A DNA stretch of 64,000 nt from Syntrophomonadaceae bacterium (GCA_028706315.1 JAQWBP010000007.1:28085-92084), one strand, 5' to 3'; shown: positions 26,478-36,056, numbered from the stretch's first letter. The notes: generated by a model not told the origin, from the sequence alone. Numbers and translations: made by a program.

Positions 26478-27727
26478 TAGCTCTCAACGCCGGTGTCAAG
26501 GGGACGGTTCTCTTGACACCCATCTGCCATGATTTTATCCTCAGCTCTCAACGCCGCATCAGTTATTAGGGCTGCACGTTTAGTTGCAGTTACATCATGT
26601 ACCCTGACAATGTCGGCCCCGTTTATAATACCCATAACGGCAGCTGCCAGACTAGCTTCAAGTCGTTCGTCTACTTCCAGTCCCAAGGTTTTACCGATAA
26701 AGGATTTGCGTGATACTCCTAGTAAAACTGGTTTACCCAGGCTTCTGAATTCGCGTAATCTGTTTATAATCGCCAAATTTTCCTCCGGGGTTTTTCCGAA
26801 ACCTACCCCCGGGTCAATTATTATTTTATCTGCGCTTAAACCGGCCTTAACTGCCTGCTCAATCGATTCTTCTAGTTCCTCACATATATCGGCCACCAAA
26901 TCGTTGTACGGCTCTCCAGCGCGAAACTGCATGCGGTTGTGCATTAATATGACTGGAGCCTGATGTTTTACCAGCACTCCCAGAAGGTCTGGATCAAGCT
27001 GCAACCGACCAATATCGTTAATAATGTGGGCGCCTTTTTCCAGACAAGCCTTGGCTACTCCGGCCCGGAAGGTATCAATGGAGATAATAGTCTTTTCCCG
27101 GGCTAAGCGCTCGACTACCGGCAGAACCCGGCGTATTTCCTCGGCCTCATCAGCCATTTCGGAATCCGGTCGGGAAGATGCTCCTCCAATATCGATGATG
27201 TCTGCACCCTGTTCCAGCATTTCTAGAGCATGCTTTATCGCTATTTCTTTATCATAGAACTTGCCCCCGTCGGAAAAGGAGTCGGGGGTAACATTTAATA
27301 TGCCCATAACCAGAGTTTTTTGCCCGAATTCTAGAGTTCCTCCATTAGCCAACTGCATAGTTTGCCTGGCTGGCTCTAGGTTATTCAGAATAGCCTGAAT
27401 TTCATCGGCCAGCTCCCGGAGCCCCAGAGGCTGAACCTTTAGCTTTTTTATTAGGAGGCGGTAATGTTTCAGAGTTCCCATCAAGAGGACATCCGTATGT
27501 CCTTGCCCAAACAGCGTATCTTTTTTTACTGCTGCTTCTCCACCCTTAGAGAGCATTTCTTGCTTAATTATATTAGCAGCCCTACACTGTATATGCTTAA
27601 GTTTTATACAATGAAATACTGCTTTGGGAACCATATAGGCAAAAGCCCGGGGGTCAATATCTATTTCGGCGAGAAATTTTTTTGCTTCTTCTTGGTTGTG
27701 AATAAATATCGCATGATTGCTACTCAT
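26477..27727 (-). CDS. folP: Dihydropteroate synthase with N-terminal extension
   Basis: Joins p-aminobenzoate to the pterin; sulfonamide target. The 416 residues comprise an N-terminal domain of about 125 residues, seen in other clostridial long-form FolP, and the barrel: VMGILNVTPDSFSDGGKFYD near 140, DIIDIGGASSRPDS near 172, ISIDTFRAGVA near 212, ILMHNR near 262, IIDPGVGFGKTPEENLAII near 298, and PVLLGVSRKSFIG near 328. The C-terminus (from about residue 395) is read through a GGGGACGGTTC hairpin and a duplicated folB start, so the last 20 or so residues are not native to the family. Confidence 0.96.
   Translation of the reverse strand: MSSNHAIFIHNQEEAKKFLAEIDIDPRAFAYMVPKAVFHCIKLKHIQCRAANIIKQEMLSKGGEAAVKKDTLFGQGHTDVLLMGTLKHYRLLIKKLKVQPLGLRELADEIQAILNNLEPARQTMQLANGGTLEFGQKTLVMGILNVTPDSFSDGGKFYDKEIAIKHALEMLEQGADIIDIGGASSRPDSEMADEAEEIRRVLPVVERLAREKTIISIDTFRAGVAKACLEKGAHIINDIGRLQLDPDLLGVLVKHQAPVILMHNRMQFRAGEPYNDLVADICEELEESIEQAVKAGLSADKIIIDPGVGFGKTPEENLAIINRLREFRSLGKPVLLGVSRKSFIGKTLGLEVDERLEASLAAAVMGIINGADIVRVHDVTATKRAALITDAALRAEDKIMADGCQENRPLDTGVES
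26492..26520. repeat. GGGGACGGTTC monomer hairpin (copy A5) inside the folP 3' end
   Basis: Perfect 9-base stem GGTGTCAAG / CTTGACACC with an 11-base loop GGGACGGTTCT. It is flanked by an imperfect direct duplication: 26462-26491 resembles 26527-26557 (TGATTTTATCC then AGCTCTCAACGCCG). Confidence 0.92.
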
Positions 27728-27799
27728 ATTAGTGCTCCTTGTTATTAGTAAGTGATTGACCTGCTTATATGGACTTGTCCGTGTAAGCTTGTTCAGCCA

Positions 27800-28324
27800 T
27801 CAATATTCAAAGTTAGATAAGTTTATTTCCTGTTTATGGATTTTTGGGCACTGGCTGCGCTGCTCGCACTTTTGACAGACTCGGGAAAGATTGTCTGCCC
27901 GATGAAGTCTTTCGCCTAAAAAGCTCATATCCCGACTTATGTTACGATGTTCGTATATGGCCTGGCAAATTAAATCTACCTCATTAGAGCTAAAGAAAGC
28001 CCGGGGCAGTATTTCCCGCGCCAGCCGGGCACCAAAGGCAGCATGGTCAACTCCTACTTTATACTCTTTCCATTTACCAATGTCATGCAAGAGTCCCGCA
28101 GCGTAGATGACTTCCTTGGCCGCCAGTTTGCCACTCACACCACTATCTTTGATAAAGTAATTCAAATCATTATTTTCTAGAACCAGGATGTAAACTATTC
28201 TGGCTACATCCAGATGATGGTGGAAATCATGCTGGCAAGACTTGGGTTCCTGTTCCGCTTCGATATTACGCTGAATATATTCTTTGTAAAGCGTATCGTT
28301 TATTAATAACTCTACCCTTTTCAA
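27800..28324 (-). CDS. HD-domain phosphohydrolase with C-terminal cysteine cluster
   Basis: A 174-residue predicted metal-dependent phosphohydrolase. The HD residues are visible: HDFHHHLDVARIVY near 34-48 and AAGLLHDIGKWKEY near 76-90, with AIYEHRN near 128. The C-terminus carries CQKCEQRSQCPK (about 152-163), a probable small metal site not usual for plain HD proteins. I start it at TTG 28324, after GAGGTG; a GTG nine bases upstream overlaps the ribosome site. It lies between ftsH and folP on the same strand. Substrate unknown. Confidence 0.85.
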   Translation of the reverse strand: MKRVELLINDTLYKEYIQRNIEAEQEPKSCQHDFHHHLDVARIVYILVLENNDLNYFIKDSGVSGKLAAKEVIYAAGLLHDIGKWKEYKVGVDHAAFGARLAREILPRAFFSSNEVDLICQAIYEHRNISRDMSFLGERLHRADNLSRVCQKCEQRSQCPKIHKQEINLSNFEY

Positions 28325-28496
28325 ATTATTCACCTCAATAAAGTTTATTATTATCTTTCCTGGTATTTATTATATTAAACGGCATTAGCAAAAATCCTTC
28401 ACATCACGATAAAATAATGTGATAATACTGCAAAAAGCACCAAAAAGGCTGTTTTGATGTACTCTTTTTATGTGTTAATGTGACTAGAAAAGATTT

Positions 28497-28517
28497 AACC
28501 GGGCCCCTGGCCCGGTT
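28497..28517. terminator. GC-rich hairpin after ftsH
   Basis: AACCGGGCC-CCT-GGCCCGGTT, followed by AAATCTTTTC on the minus strand and ATTTTAAAAAG on the plus strand. Probable terminator for ftsH. Just beside it, 28528-28578 is a fragment of C-type repeat (ATCCGCGTTAATCC, ATTCCGCGTTGAATT). Confidence 0.55.
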
Positions 28518-28580
28518 ATTTTAAAAAGAAATATCCGCGTTAATCCTATAAAATCCGCGTATTCCGCGTTGAATTTATAT

Positions 28581-30437
28581 TTACTCAGCGTCCTCCTGGT
28601 TTTCACTCGCAACCACTTCTTCAGCAGCAGGAATATATTCCTCTCCGCTCATAATCGCTTCGAACTCACTGGCTTCCATGGTCTCGTTTTCCATAAGTTT
28701 AGCCGCTACTTGATGGAGTTTATCCATATTTTCCTGTAAAATATGTTCCGCTTTTTTATAGCTATTTTCCATATATATGCTGGCTTCTTTATCTATGGCG
28801 TAAGCTATAGCATCAGAATAATTTCTATCCCGGGAAATATCCCGGCCCAGGAAGACTTCTTCACTTTTATGCCCGAAAGTAAGGGGACCAAGTTCGTCTG
28901 ACATACCATATTCGGTAATCATTTTGCGCACGATCCCGCTGGCACGTTCCAGGTCATTTTGGGCACCAGTGCTGATATCATTTAGTACTAGTGCTTCCGC
29001 TACTCGCCCACCTAACAGGGTAGTAATTTCATTGAGTAAATGCGATCTGGTCATATAATTACGGTCTTCTTCAGGCAGCAATAGGGTATATCCGCCTGCT
29101 CTTCCCCGGGGTATGATAGAAATTTTATGCAGTTTATCAGTATCCGGTAGAAAATAGCTTACTAAAGCATGACCAGCTTCGTGGAAAGCCACCAGACGTT
29201 TTTCCTTTTCGGAAATAACCCGGGTCTTTTTTTCGGGTCCGGCTAGTACTCTCTCGATAGATTCTTCCAGTTCGTTCATAGTGATTTCTTCTTTGTTACG
29301 GCGCGCTGTTAAGAGGGCCGCCTCATTAACTACATTGGCCAGGTCAGCTCCGGTAAAACCGGGGGTACGCTTGGCCAGGATCCCTAGATTAACATCTTCC
29401 TCTATCGGTTTATCTTTTATATGCACTTTAAGAATAGCTTCCCTGCCTCTGACATCCGGCCGGTCGATTAATATATGCCGGTCAAATCTACCTGGACGCA
29501 AAAGGGCCGGGTCTAGTATATCGGGACGGTTCGTAGAGGCCATAACTATGATCCCTTCATTCGTACTGAAACCATCCATCTCTACCAGCAGCTGGTTTAA
29601 GGTCTGTTCTCTTTCGTCATGTCCTCCGCCCAGGCCGGCTCCACGCTGTCTGCCCACGGCGTCAATTTCGTCAATAAATACTATACAAGGTGCACTCTTC
29701 TTGGCCTGCTCAAATAAGTCCCTTACCCGGGCAGCACCAACACCGACAAACATTTCTACAAAGTCAGAACCGCTAATGGAAAAGAAAGGCACTCCAGCTT
29801 CGCCTGCTACTGCTCTGGCCATTAAAGTTTTACCTGTACCCGGGGCGCCATATAGTAAAACACCTTTAGGTATACGCGCCCCAATTTTGATAAATTTCTG
29901 CGGATTTTTTAAGAATTCCACTACTTCTTGCATTTCTTCTTTGGCTTCTTCGGCCCCAGCAACATCATTAAAGCTGATTTTGACATCTTCGCCGTCCATT
30001 AGACGTGCCTTGCTCTTGCCAAACTGCATTACCCGATTACCACCACCCTGGGTCTGATTCATGATAAAGATTAAAAACGCTATCAGAATTATAATGGGTA
30101 GTAATGTGGTCAAAAGCGACATCCAGAAAGGTGGCGGTGGCACCTCCTGGGTGGAAACGTTAATTCTTTTCTCCCGCAGGAGTTTAATAATATCGCTTTC
30201 CCGGGAGACAGTGGTAGTATATTTGTTACTATTTTTGAGAGTTCCTGATATTTTATAGATATTATCATCTACTTCGACCAGCGCAGTGGCAACTTCGTTT
30301 TGTTCAACTTTGTCGAAGTATTCCAGCTCAGTAAACTCAGTGGCCCGCTGTTCAGGTCGAGATGCTACCTGCATTGCAAAAACAGCCAGCAGGACGATTA
30401 GAACATATATAGCTATATTTTTGAGAGCTTTATCCAA
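28581..30437 (-). CDS. ftsH: ATP-dependent zinc metalloprotease FtsH
   Basis: Membrane-bound AAA+ protease for quality control. The 618 residues comprise two N-terminal membrane helices (about 6-23 and 107-128) around an extracytoplasmic domain; the AAA domain with [16 protein letters not shown] (Walker A, near 195), [16 protein letters not shown] (Walker B, near 248) and the second region [18 protein letters not shown]; and the zinc site HEAGH near 417. The start is TTG 30437 with GGAGAGG seven bases upstream; the first in-frame ATG is much later. A good promoter stands just before. Next to tilS, as in B. subtilis. Confidence 0.98.
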   Translation of the reverse strand: MDKALKNIAIYVLIVLLAVFAMQVASRPEQRATEFTELEYFDKVEQNEVATALVEVDDNIYKISGTLKNSNKYTTTVSRESDIIKLLREKRINVSTQEVPPPPFWMSLLTTLLPIIILIAFLIFIMNQTQGGGNRVMQFGKSKARLMDGEDVKISFNDVAGAEEAKEEMQEVVEFLKNPQKFIKIGARIPKGVLLYGAPGTGKTLMARAVAGEAGVPFFSISGSDFVEMFVGVGAARVRDLFEQAKKSAPCIVFIDEIDAVGRQRGAGLGGGHDEREQTLNQLLVEMDGFSTNEGIIVMASTNRPDILDPALLRPGRFDRHILIDRPDVRGREAILKVHIKDKPIEEDVNLGILAKRTPGFTGADLANVVNEAALLTARRNKEEITMNELEESIERVLAGPEKKTRVISEKEKRLVAFHEAGHALVSYFLPDTDKLHKISIIPRGRAGGYTLLLPEEDRNYMTRSHLLNEITTLLGGRVAEALVLNDISTGAQNDLERASGIVRKMITEYGMSDELGPLTFGHKSEEVFLGRDISRDRNYSDAIAYAIDKEASIYMENSYKKAEHILQENMDKLHQVAAKLMENETMEASEFEAIMSGEEYIPAAEEVVASENQEDAE

Positions 30438-30477
30438 AATAATTCCTCTCCTTTGGAACCTTAAGAATTTTCGTCAT

Positions 30478-30506
30478 ATTTTAGCATACCCGCCAATCGT
30501 TTTCAA
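30478..30506 (-). promoter_or_regulatory. Sigma-A promoter of ftsH
   Basis: Minus strand TTGAAA (30506-30501), 17-base spacer, TAAAAT (30483-30478), 41 bases upstream of the TTG start. Confidence 0.65.
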
Positions 30507-30530
30507 TCTAAATGCACGCCTATGGATTTT

Positions 30531-31901
30531 TTAGACTACACCCTCCTTTTTTATTACAAGAATTCGTCTGGTGTGTGCGTCTACCAGCACGTCCTCAGCC
30601 AAGCGCATTCCGAGGATAGCATAGACTTTTTCTTCCGCTGCTAATAGGGGTATTTTATCCCTTGCGGCCGAGGGTATTTTTAAATCAATAAAAAAATCTT
30701 TTAGTTTTTTATGCCCCCCGAGCCCTGCCGGTTTAAAAACATCCCCGGTCCGGCGGGACCGCAGTTCGAGTTCAGGGCTCAGTTTATCATAATCAAGATA
30801 AATATCTCCCGCCTGTAGTTTGTAGTTTTCTCTTGGTACCAGGATAAATACATATTTCTCCCCGGTTTCAGTAATATATACTTCTCCCGGGATGGTAACT
30901 GGATAGGCAAAGGAAATATGTTTTTCCGGCCGGGTATCAATTACTAGGTGGTCGTAACAAGTACCAGCTCTGACGCCTTTTTTTAAATAAACTTTCTTAC
31001 TTGATCCCTTTTTACCAGCCATATCCATGATGATATTTATATCGGACATATTCCAGCCTGGTTCACCTTTGAGTAGGGCCAGGGATTTTAATATTATGCG
31101 GCGCTGGAAAGCCTTATGCAGCCCTAATAGGGCCTGTCGGTCCAGGATAATATGATCAATAGCGTTCTTGATAATTATTTTATCCCATAACTGGTCAGTT
31201 TCATATTCTATGGCGTCATTTTCTTCTCTGGCTATATCTGCCAGCTGATTGAGATTTTGTATTATGCGGGGGTTGAAATCTGCCTGCAAACCAGGTATTA
31301 ACTGATGTCTAATCCGGTTGCGCATATAGAATGGGTCATAGTTACTTTTATCCAGGCAATAATTTATACCATTGGCCTGCAAATAATTAATGAGTTGTTC
31401 TTTATCAACAGCTAAAAGCGGCCTGATTATGCTGCCATTGACTGGTAAGATGCCCCGCAGACCTTTGATGCCACTACCTCTTAAAAGGTGCATGAGGACA
31501 GTTTCTGCCACATCATCCTGATGGTGGGCAGTAGCAATGCGCTGTCCACCCAGGTTATTGAGCAGATCATTAAAAAACCGGTAGCGATATTCTCTCCCGG
31601 TTTCTTCTAGAGACTTTTTTTCGTCTGCAGCCAGTTTTTTAATATCTAGCTGCCGGGAATAGAAAGGTACCTGCCACTGCTGGCAGTATTCCCGCACGAA
31701 AAGTTCTTCCGCATCCGCCTCATCCCGAATCTGGTGGTTAAGGTGTGCAGCAGTAATGCTAAAATTCATCCTCGTACTAAGTACTTTGAGAATATGGAGC
31801 AGGGCCATAGAATCAGGCCCCCCAGAAACGCCCGTAACAACCATCTCTCCCGGGTTTATCAGACGGTGCTTTTTAATATAGTTTTTTACCTTTTCCTGCA
31901 T
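30531..31901 (-). CDS. tilS: tRNA(Ile)-lysidine synthetase
   Basis: Converts C34 of the CAU-anticodon isoleucine tRNA to lysidine. The 456-residue protein has the PP-loop GVSGGPDSMALLHIL at about 24-38, TAAHLNHQIRDEADAEELFVREYC near 50-73, and TAHHQDDVAETVLMHLLRGSGIKGLRG near 125-151. C-terminal TilS domains end with ELRSRRTGDVFKPAGLGGHKKLKDFFIDLKIP. Ribosome site poor. It lies between spoIIE and ftsH as in Bacillus; hprT, normally present there, is missing. Confidence 0.97.
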   Translation of the reverse strand: MQEKVKNYIKKHRLINPGEMVVTGVSGGPDSMALLHILKVLSTRMNFSITAAHLNHQIRDEADAEELFVREYCQQWQVPFYSRQLDIKKLAADEKKSLEETGREYRYRFFNDLLNNLGGQRIATAHHQDDVAETVLMHLLRGSGIKGLRGILPVNGSIIRPLLAVDKEQLINYLQANGINYCLDKSNYDPFYMRNRIRHQLIPGLQADFNPRIIQNLNQLADIAREENDAIEYETDQLWDKIIIKNAIDHIILDRQALLGLHKAFQRRIILKSLALLKGEPGWNMSDINIIMDMAGKKGSSKKVYLKKGVRAGTCYDHLVIDTRPEKHISFAYPVTIPGEVYITETGEKYVFILVPRENYKLQAGDIYLDYDKLSPELELRSRRTGDVFKPAGLGGHKKLKDFFIDLKIPSAARDKIPLLAAEEKVYAILGMRLAEDVLVDAHTRRILVIKKEGVV

Positions 31902-32014
31902 AAATATTTACCTGCGTCTTAGGAATTTATAAGCTTTGTTGAAAAATTTCGGGTAAAACTAAAATATCCTTATACTAATGCTACCCAAGTTTAGCTGTAT
32001 GTCAAACCCCTTTT

Positions 32015-32062
32015 GTAAAAATAACTCAACAAAAGCACCGCAGCACTTTTGTCGAGTTATTT
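32015..32062 (-). terminator. Terminator of spoIIE with ATAACTCAACAAAAG arms
   Basis: Stem AATAACTCAACAAAAG / CTTTTGTCGAGTTATT, loop CACCGCAGCA, followed on the minus strand by TTTTTAC. The arm sequence is shared with the terminator at 57347-57391. Confidence 0.8.
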
Positions 32063-32078
32063 GGAGGGAGGATACTCT

Positions 32079-34535
32079 TTATATATCTATGTACATGCAA
32101 ATAGCAGTCATATCATCGGCAGGTTTGCCTTTGCACAGACCTAAGGCTTTGTTGATTATCATTTCCGCAATTATCTGGGGATCTTTTTCCTCGATAGCAG
32201 ATAGAAATTGCTGCAGCCACATTTCACCTCCGGAACCCCTTGCTGCCTCAAGCACTCCATCAGAAACCATGACGAGCAGATCACGCGGACAGAGGCAGCG
32301 TTTTTCACTAATAACATCCAGATTATCTAGAATCCCTATCGGCAGGGAATTCGATGTTACTACCCCCACTTTTTTACCTCTTTTTATAAAGGAAGGGGCA
32401 CTGCCAACTTTTATGAAATCAACTTCAGCTGTGTAAAGGTCAACCATGACCATATCAACCGTAGCAAATGTCTCGGCAGTCGAGCGGAGTAGGAGGACAG
32501 AATTAATAGTTTTTAGCGCTGTTTCCCGGCTGTAACCAGTACTTAAGAGATTTTCTAATAGTCTTACTGCCGCCTGGCTTTCATTGCAAGCTTTTTCTCC
32601 TACCCCCATGCCATCGCTTAAGGCCACTAATTCTTTGCCTTCTTTGAGGGTCGCTATGGTGAAACTATCACCACAGACAGTTTCTTTGCCTACCTGGGCA
32701 GCACCACTTAAAACTTTATAAGTAAAAGCCCGGGTCAGGGTAAATTCACATGGGCCTTTGCCCATAAACCGGGGGCATTCTTTGCTACATACCTCCATTT
32801 TCTCCCCGGTAACTCCGGAGACAAACATGGCCACGGCATTCTCACAAGCCTGTCCATCAGAACAAGAATCAGCCACTATATTAATGTAGAGCTGATCTCT
32901 GCTAGCACGTACCGGTACAATATCCTTTATTTTGAAATCCAGGCGCCGGCTTTCGCGCATTAATTTTTCCCGGAGGGGAAAATCAACTGTAGTATTAATA
33001 TCTATCTCTTCGGCCAGATTTTTCATCACCTGGCTGACACCGTGCAGTTGGGTAGAAACTAGGTCGCGTGACTGATCGAGTTTATGGACCCAGTATTCAT
33101 TTATGCGCAGATTATCAAAAAGGTAGTTTATGGTGTTAATTATTTCCCGCCCGTAGATACATCTTCGGCGGAATTCTACCGGGCATTCTTCATATTTTAC
33201 TTCACTGCCTGCTTCCGCCAAGGCGAATATCTCCAGTATTTCCTGGGAGGTATTATAACAATCCTTGCCCCAGCAGGCATCGTAACGCGAACAACTGGTA
33301 CAAAACCCCTGGGAGATTTCATCATACAGATAATTAAGATAAGCAGTTGGGTCTACTCCCTGCCTCGCACCGGCGTTTCCGATAAAGGTACTGCTCAGTT
33401 CCTCGAAAACACTGGCTAGATGTTCGATGCGACTGCGGGCGCTGGCTTTGATGCGTTCATCTACTAACTGCACTTCATTTTCTTTAAGGTTATGGATGGG
33501 ACCTAGTGATTGCACGGGCACCTTTTCTTTAAGTGAGTGCGGCAATAAGAAAAATAGGACACAGGCTATGCCGCTTTCCCATATACCTAAAATGGTGGCC
33601 TGGGTTTCAGTGATAACTATAGATAACGCCAGGTTACCCATTAAAAATCCCACCATAACTCCTAGCCGGCCAAAGTTTTTAAATAGTCCGGCCAGCAATC
33701 CGGAAAAAGCATACAGCCCCACGCTCTGGGCAAAGACACTGGAAGTAATCGAAGGTATAATACCTGTCATTACCCCGACCATAGTTCCCCCGCCACTTCC
33801 CCAGAGGAAGGCGGCAATCAGAATGCCCAGGCGGCATAAAATACTGCTGATACTTAGCCCGGCAATGCTTATACCATTTAGCCCCATAATGATACCAACC
33901 CCGAGAACCATAAAAGCGGCAATATCTTCAAAGGTAAAGTTAACTAAAGCTTTCTTCTGTTTAAGGGTATCACTAGCTACTAGAAAAACGAAAGTTAATA
34001 CGCCGGCTATCAAGGCCTCGAATACTATCACCATTTCCCCATAAAAGGTCATACCATTTATAAAAAGCAGGATAGTTTTAGACAAGAATATAGCCGCTAT
34101 AGTAAGGATGGGCAGCCCCCACCAAACTTTATCCCGAGGGATACTAATGTAAGTTATCAACCCCACTAAAACGCACAGGGCAAGGATATTAGACCCCAGA
34201 GCAAAACCATTTACTGCACTAATAAACCCGGGAATGGCAAAGCACGCCATAAGCATGGCCCGCTGTTTTTCCTGATATCCAAATGCGGCCACACAGGCAA
34301 AAATAAAAGGTAACAGCTCACCTAACACGAATCCTCTCGCCATAATGACTGCGATAACTGCAAAAGCGATATTTTCCAGGGTTGCCACCTGTTTTATAGC
34401 TGCTGCTAATTCCGGGCTGCCAGCTTTTAAAGCCCTGGCCAGAGATTTTATAGTTACTTTTTTATTGCGAGCCTTTTGTCTGGCTGATGGCTCTATTATG
34501 CGCTGATAAGGGTATATTTCGATTTTATCAAGCAT
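32079..34535 (-). CDS. spoIIE: Stage II sporulation protein E, membrane PP2C phosphatase
   Basis: Dephosphorylates SpoIIAA-P at the polar septum, releasing sigma-F in the forespore. The 818-residue protein has about ten N-terminal membrane helices (roughly 40-330). A regulatory middle follows (EHLASVFEELSSTFIG, then a cysteine-rich FCTSCSRYDACWGKDC stretch). The C-terminal PP2C domain has ALSDGMGVGEKACNESQAAVRLLENLL near 630 and LLVMVSDGVLEAARGSGG near 740, ending DDMTAICMYIDI. Three ATG codons stand in a row; the third gives the best distance from GGGGG. Spo0A-type promoter upstream. Confidence 0.97.
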   Translation of the reverse strand: MLDKIEIYPYQRIIEPSARQKARNKKVTIKSLARALKAGSPELAAAIKQVATLENIAFAVIAVIMARGFVLGELLPFIFACVAAFGYQEKQRAMLMACFAIPGFISAVNGFALGSNILALCVLVGLITYISIPRDKVWWGLPILTIAAIFLSKTILLFINGMTFYGEMVIVFEALIAGVLTFVFLVASDTLKQKKALVNFTFEDIAAFMVLGVGIIMGLNGISIAGLSISSILCRLGILIAAFLWGSGGGTMVGVMTGIIPSITSSVFAQSVGLYAFSGLLAGLFKNFGRLGVMVGFLMGNLALSIVITETQATILGIWESGIACVLFFLLPHSLKEKVPVQSLGPIHNLKENEVQLVDERIKASARSRIEHLASVFEELSSTFIGNAGARQGVDPTAYLNYLYDEISQGFCTSCSRYDACWGKDCYNTSQEILEIFALAEAGSEVKYEECPVEFRRRCIYGREIINTINYLFDNLRINEYWVHKLDQSRDLVSTQLHGVSQVMKNLAEEIDINTTVDFPLREKLMRESRRLDFKIKDIVPVRASRDQLYINIVADSCSDGQACENAVAMFVSGVTGEKMEVCSKECPRFMGKGPCEFTLTRAFTYKVLSGAAQVGKETVCGDSFTIATLKEGKELVALSDGMGVGEKACNESQAAVRLLENLLSTGYSRETALKTINSVLLLRSTAETFATVDMVMVDLYTAEVDFIKVGSAPSFIKRGKKVGVVTSNSLPIGILDNLDVISEKRCLCPRDLLVMVSDGVLEAARGSGGEMWLQQFLSAIEEKDPQIIAEMIINKALGLCKGKPADDMTAICMYIDI

Positions 34536-34569
34536 CATCATTCCCCCAACTCGAAAGTCTTGTCCAACA

Positions 34570-34637
34570 ATTATAGCAAGGTTACCTGGTAAAATTTGTC
34601 ATTAGAGGGAAGGACATTATTTTTTATTCGAACAAAA
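34570..34637 (-). promoter_or_regulatory. Candidate Spo0A-dependent sigma-A promoter of spoIIE
   Basis: Minus strand: TATAAT (34575-34570) preceded 21 bases upstream by ATGACA (34602-34597), which overlaps a partial 0A box (GACAAA). A second box-like TTTGTTCGAA is at 34637-34628. Over-long spacing with overlapping 0A boxes is known from Spo0A-activated promoters such as spoIIG and spoIIE. Confidence 0.45.
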
Positions 34638-34684
34638 TTCAGTTATAAATTCGATGGGGATACACTTTCTGCATGGATTCTACA

Positions 34685-34717
34685 CAAAAAAAGAGATCAC
34701 TTACAATTTGTGATCTC
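34685..34717 (-). terminator. Intrinsic terminator downstream of focA
   Basis: Stem GAGATCAC / GTGATCTC (34693-34700, 34710-34717) followed on the minus strand by TTTTTTTT. A second hairpin, AGCCCACCC-GGT-GGGTGGGCT at 34836-34856, lies between it and focA without a T-run. Confidence 0.8.
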
Positions 34718-34882
34718 CTGATGGATTTATTTAATTACTTTTTAATTCACCTACAGGCTATGAATTAGGCCAGACTACCTTTACAGGGAGCCATGCGCAA
34801 TAAAAGTGAGGCAGCATAGAACCTAACAGCTCTATAGCCCACCCGGTGGGTGGGCTCAAATATTTTAATTTATAAAGTCTAT

Positions 34883-35746
34883 CTATTTTTTTCTCAGATA
34901 GATCAAATAATAAAAACCACCTACAAACAAAGCGCCACCTACTATGTTACCGAGGGTAACCGGAATTAGGTTGGCAGAAATAAAAGTTCCGTAGCTAAAG
35001 AAAGATGCTACTGCATCAGGAGCCATCGCGAACTTTTCAGCTGCTGCAGCAGGAGCAGCATTAGCAACAGTAATACCCATGGGGATGAAGAACATATTAG
35101 CAACACTATGCTCAAAGCCGCTGGCTACGAAAGCCATGATGGGGAAGAAGATACCAAAGATTTTACCGACAACATCTTTGGCAGCAAATCCTAGCCATAC
35201 AGCCAGACATACTAGCCAGTTACAACAGATAGCACGGCAGAAAGCCTCTCCCCAGGTGAGGCTCATTTTGGCTTTGGCAATTCCCGCAGCTTTACCGCCA
35301 ATAGCACTGAGCCCAATGGCACCCGTAGCCGGATCTGCCGCCATCCAGAAGCCCCCTTGAAAGATAATATAAACCAGCAGAAGGGAACCGAGGAAGTTAG
35401 CAAAAAAGACTACTACCCAGTTATAAAGCAGTCCACCCCAAGTGGCCTGTCCATTACATGCCGAGATAAAGCATGCCATGTTATTTCCGGTAAAGAGCTC
35501 CGCTCCACAAATAACAACCAGCATCAGGCCGACAGAGAAGACGGCCCCGAATAATACTATACCCATAGCTGAATCAGCATCAGGAGCTGCACCTACTTTA
35601 GTAGCCAAGTTAGCTCCAAATCCGATATAAACACCAGCCAGGATTCCTAATAAAACCATTTTCATGAATGATAACTCAGTTTTGGCTTTACCTGCATTAG
35701 CTGCAGCTGCCGCAATTTCACCCGGAGTCATAAAATTCATGCTCAC
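34883..35746 (-). CDS. focA: Formate/nitrite transporter family channel
   Basis: Pentameric anion channel of the FNT family; here formate is the likely cargo given the context. About 287 residues with six membrane helices: FMKMVLLGILAGVYIGFGANLATKV, MGIVLFGAVFSVGLMLVVICGAELFTGNNM (the FNT signature with GAELFTGN), LLYNWVVVFFANFLGSLLLVYIIF, FCRAICCNWLVCLAVWLGFAA, FVASGFEHSVANMFFIPMG and LIPVTLGNIVGGALFVGGFYYLI. The Asn-Trp and FEHSVANM motifs are typical. Start probably GTG 35746, seven bases after AGGAG. It has a long structured leader. NirC/nitrite use cannot be excluded. Confidence 0.92.
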   Translation of the reverse strand: MSMNFMTPGEIAAAAANAGKAKTELSFMKMVLLGILAGVYIGFGANLATKVGAAPDADSAMGIVLFGAVFSVGLMLVVICGAELFTGNNMACFISACNGQATWGGLLYNWVVVFFANFLGSLLLVYIIFQGGFWMAADPATGAIGLSAIGGKAAGIAKAKMSLTWGEAFCRAICCNWLVCLAVWLGFAAKDVVGKIFGIFFPIMAFVASGFEHSVANMFFIPMGITVANAAPAAAAEKFAMAPDAVASFFSYGTFISANLIPVTLGNIVGGALFVGGFYYLIYLRKK

Positions 35747-35751
35747 ATTCA

Positions 35752-35915
35752 CTCTCCTTTATGTGTTTTTAGTTCACTACTCTAGAATGCAGGTTACCTC
35801 CCAACCCCTCCTTTCCCATCTTCAAGGTAACTGCCTAACTCATAGCCAGTGACATCTAAAACATATATACTAGCCTGCCCCCTCACCCCTATAGGCAGGT
35901 TAATAAACACAAAAA
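35752..35915 (-). promoter_or_regulatory. Structured 5' leader of focA, type unknown
   Basis: On the minus strand two stems follow the promoter. One is CCTGCC / GGCAGG (about 35899-35874). The other is a bulged stem GCAGTTACC / GGTAACCTGC (about 35836-35788) whose loop is G-rich (GGGAAAGGAGGGGTTGGGA). The ribosome site is 20 bases further on. No known riboswitch was recognised. Confidence 0.4.
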
Positions 35916-35920
35916 TGGAA

Positions 35921-35949
35921 ATTGTAGACTTGCCCAGTAAATGCTACAA
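35921..35949 (-). promoter_or_regulatory. Candidate sigma-A promoter of focA
   Basis: Minus strand TTGTAG (35949-35944), 17-base spacer, TACAAT (35926-35921). It gives a leader of about 170 bases. Confidence 0.5.
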
Positions 35950-36056
35950 TGTATTTAATAAATATTTTTTATGGTAAATTCTATATTTTGCGTCAAAATC
36001 CCTTCTTGACAGGCAAATATTTCTATACTTATTCTCTAATGCTTTTAAAAAAATGA

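Noticed and set aside
34836..34856. GC hairpin AGCCCACCC-GGT-GGGTGGGCT as focA terminator
   Set aside because: It lacks a T-run in the minus direction; the better terminator is at 34685-34717.
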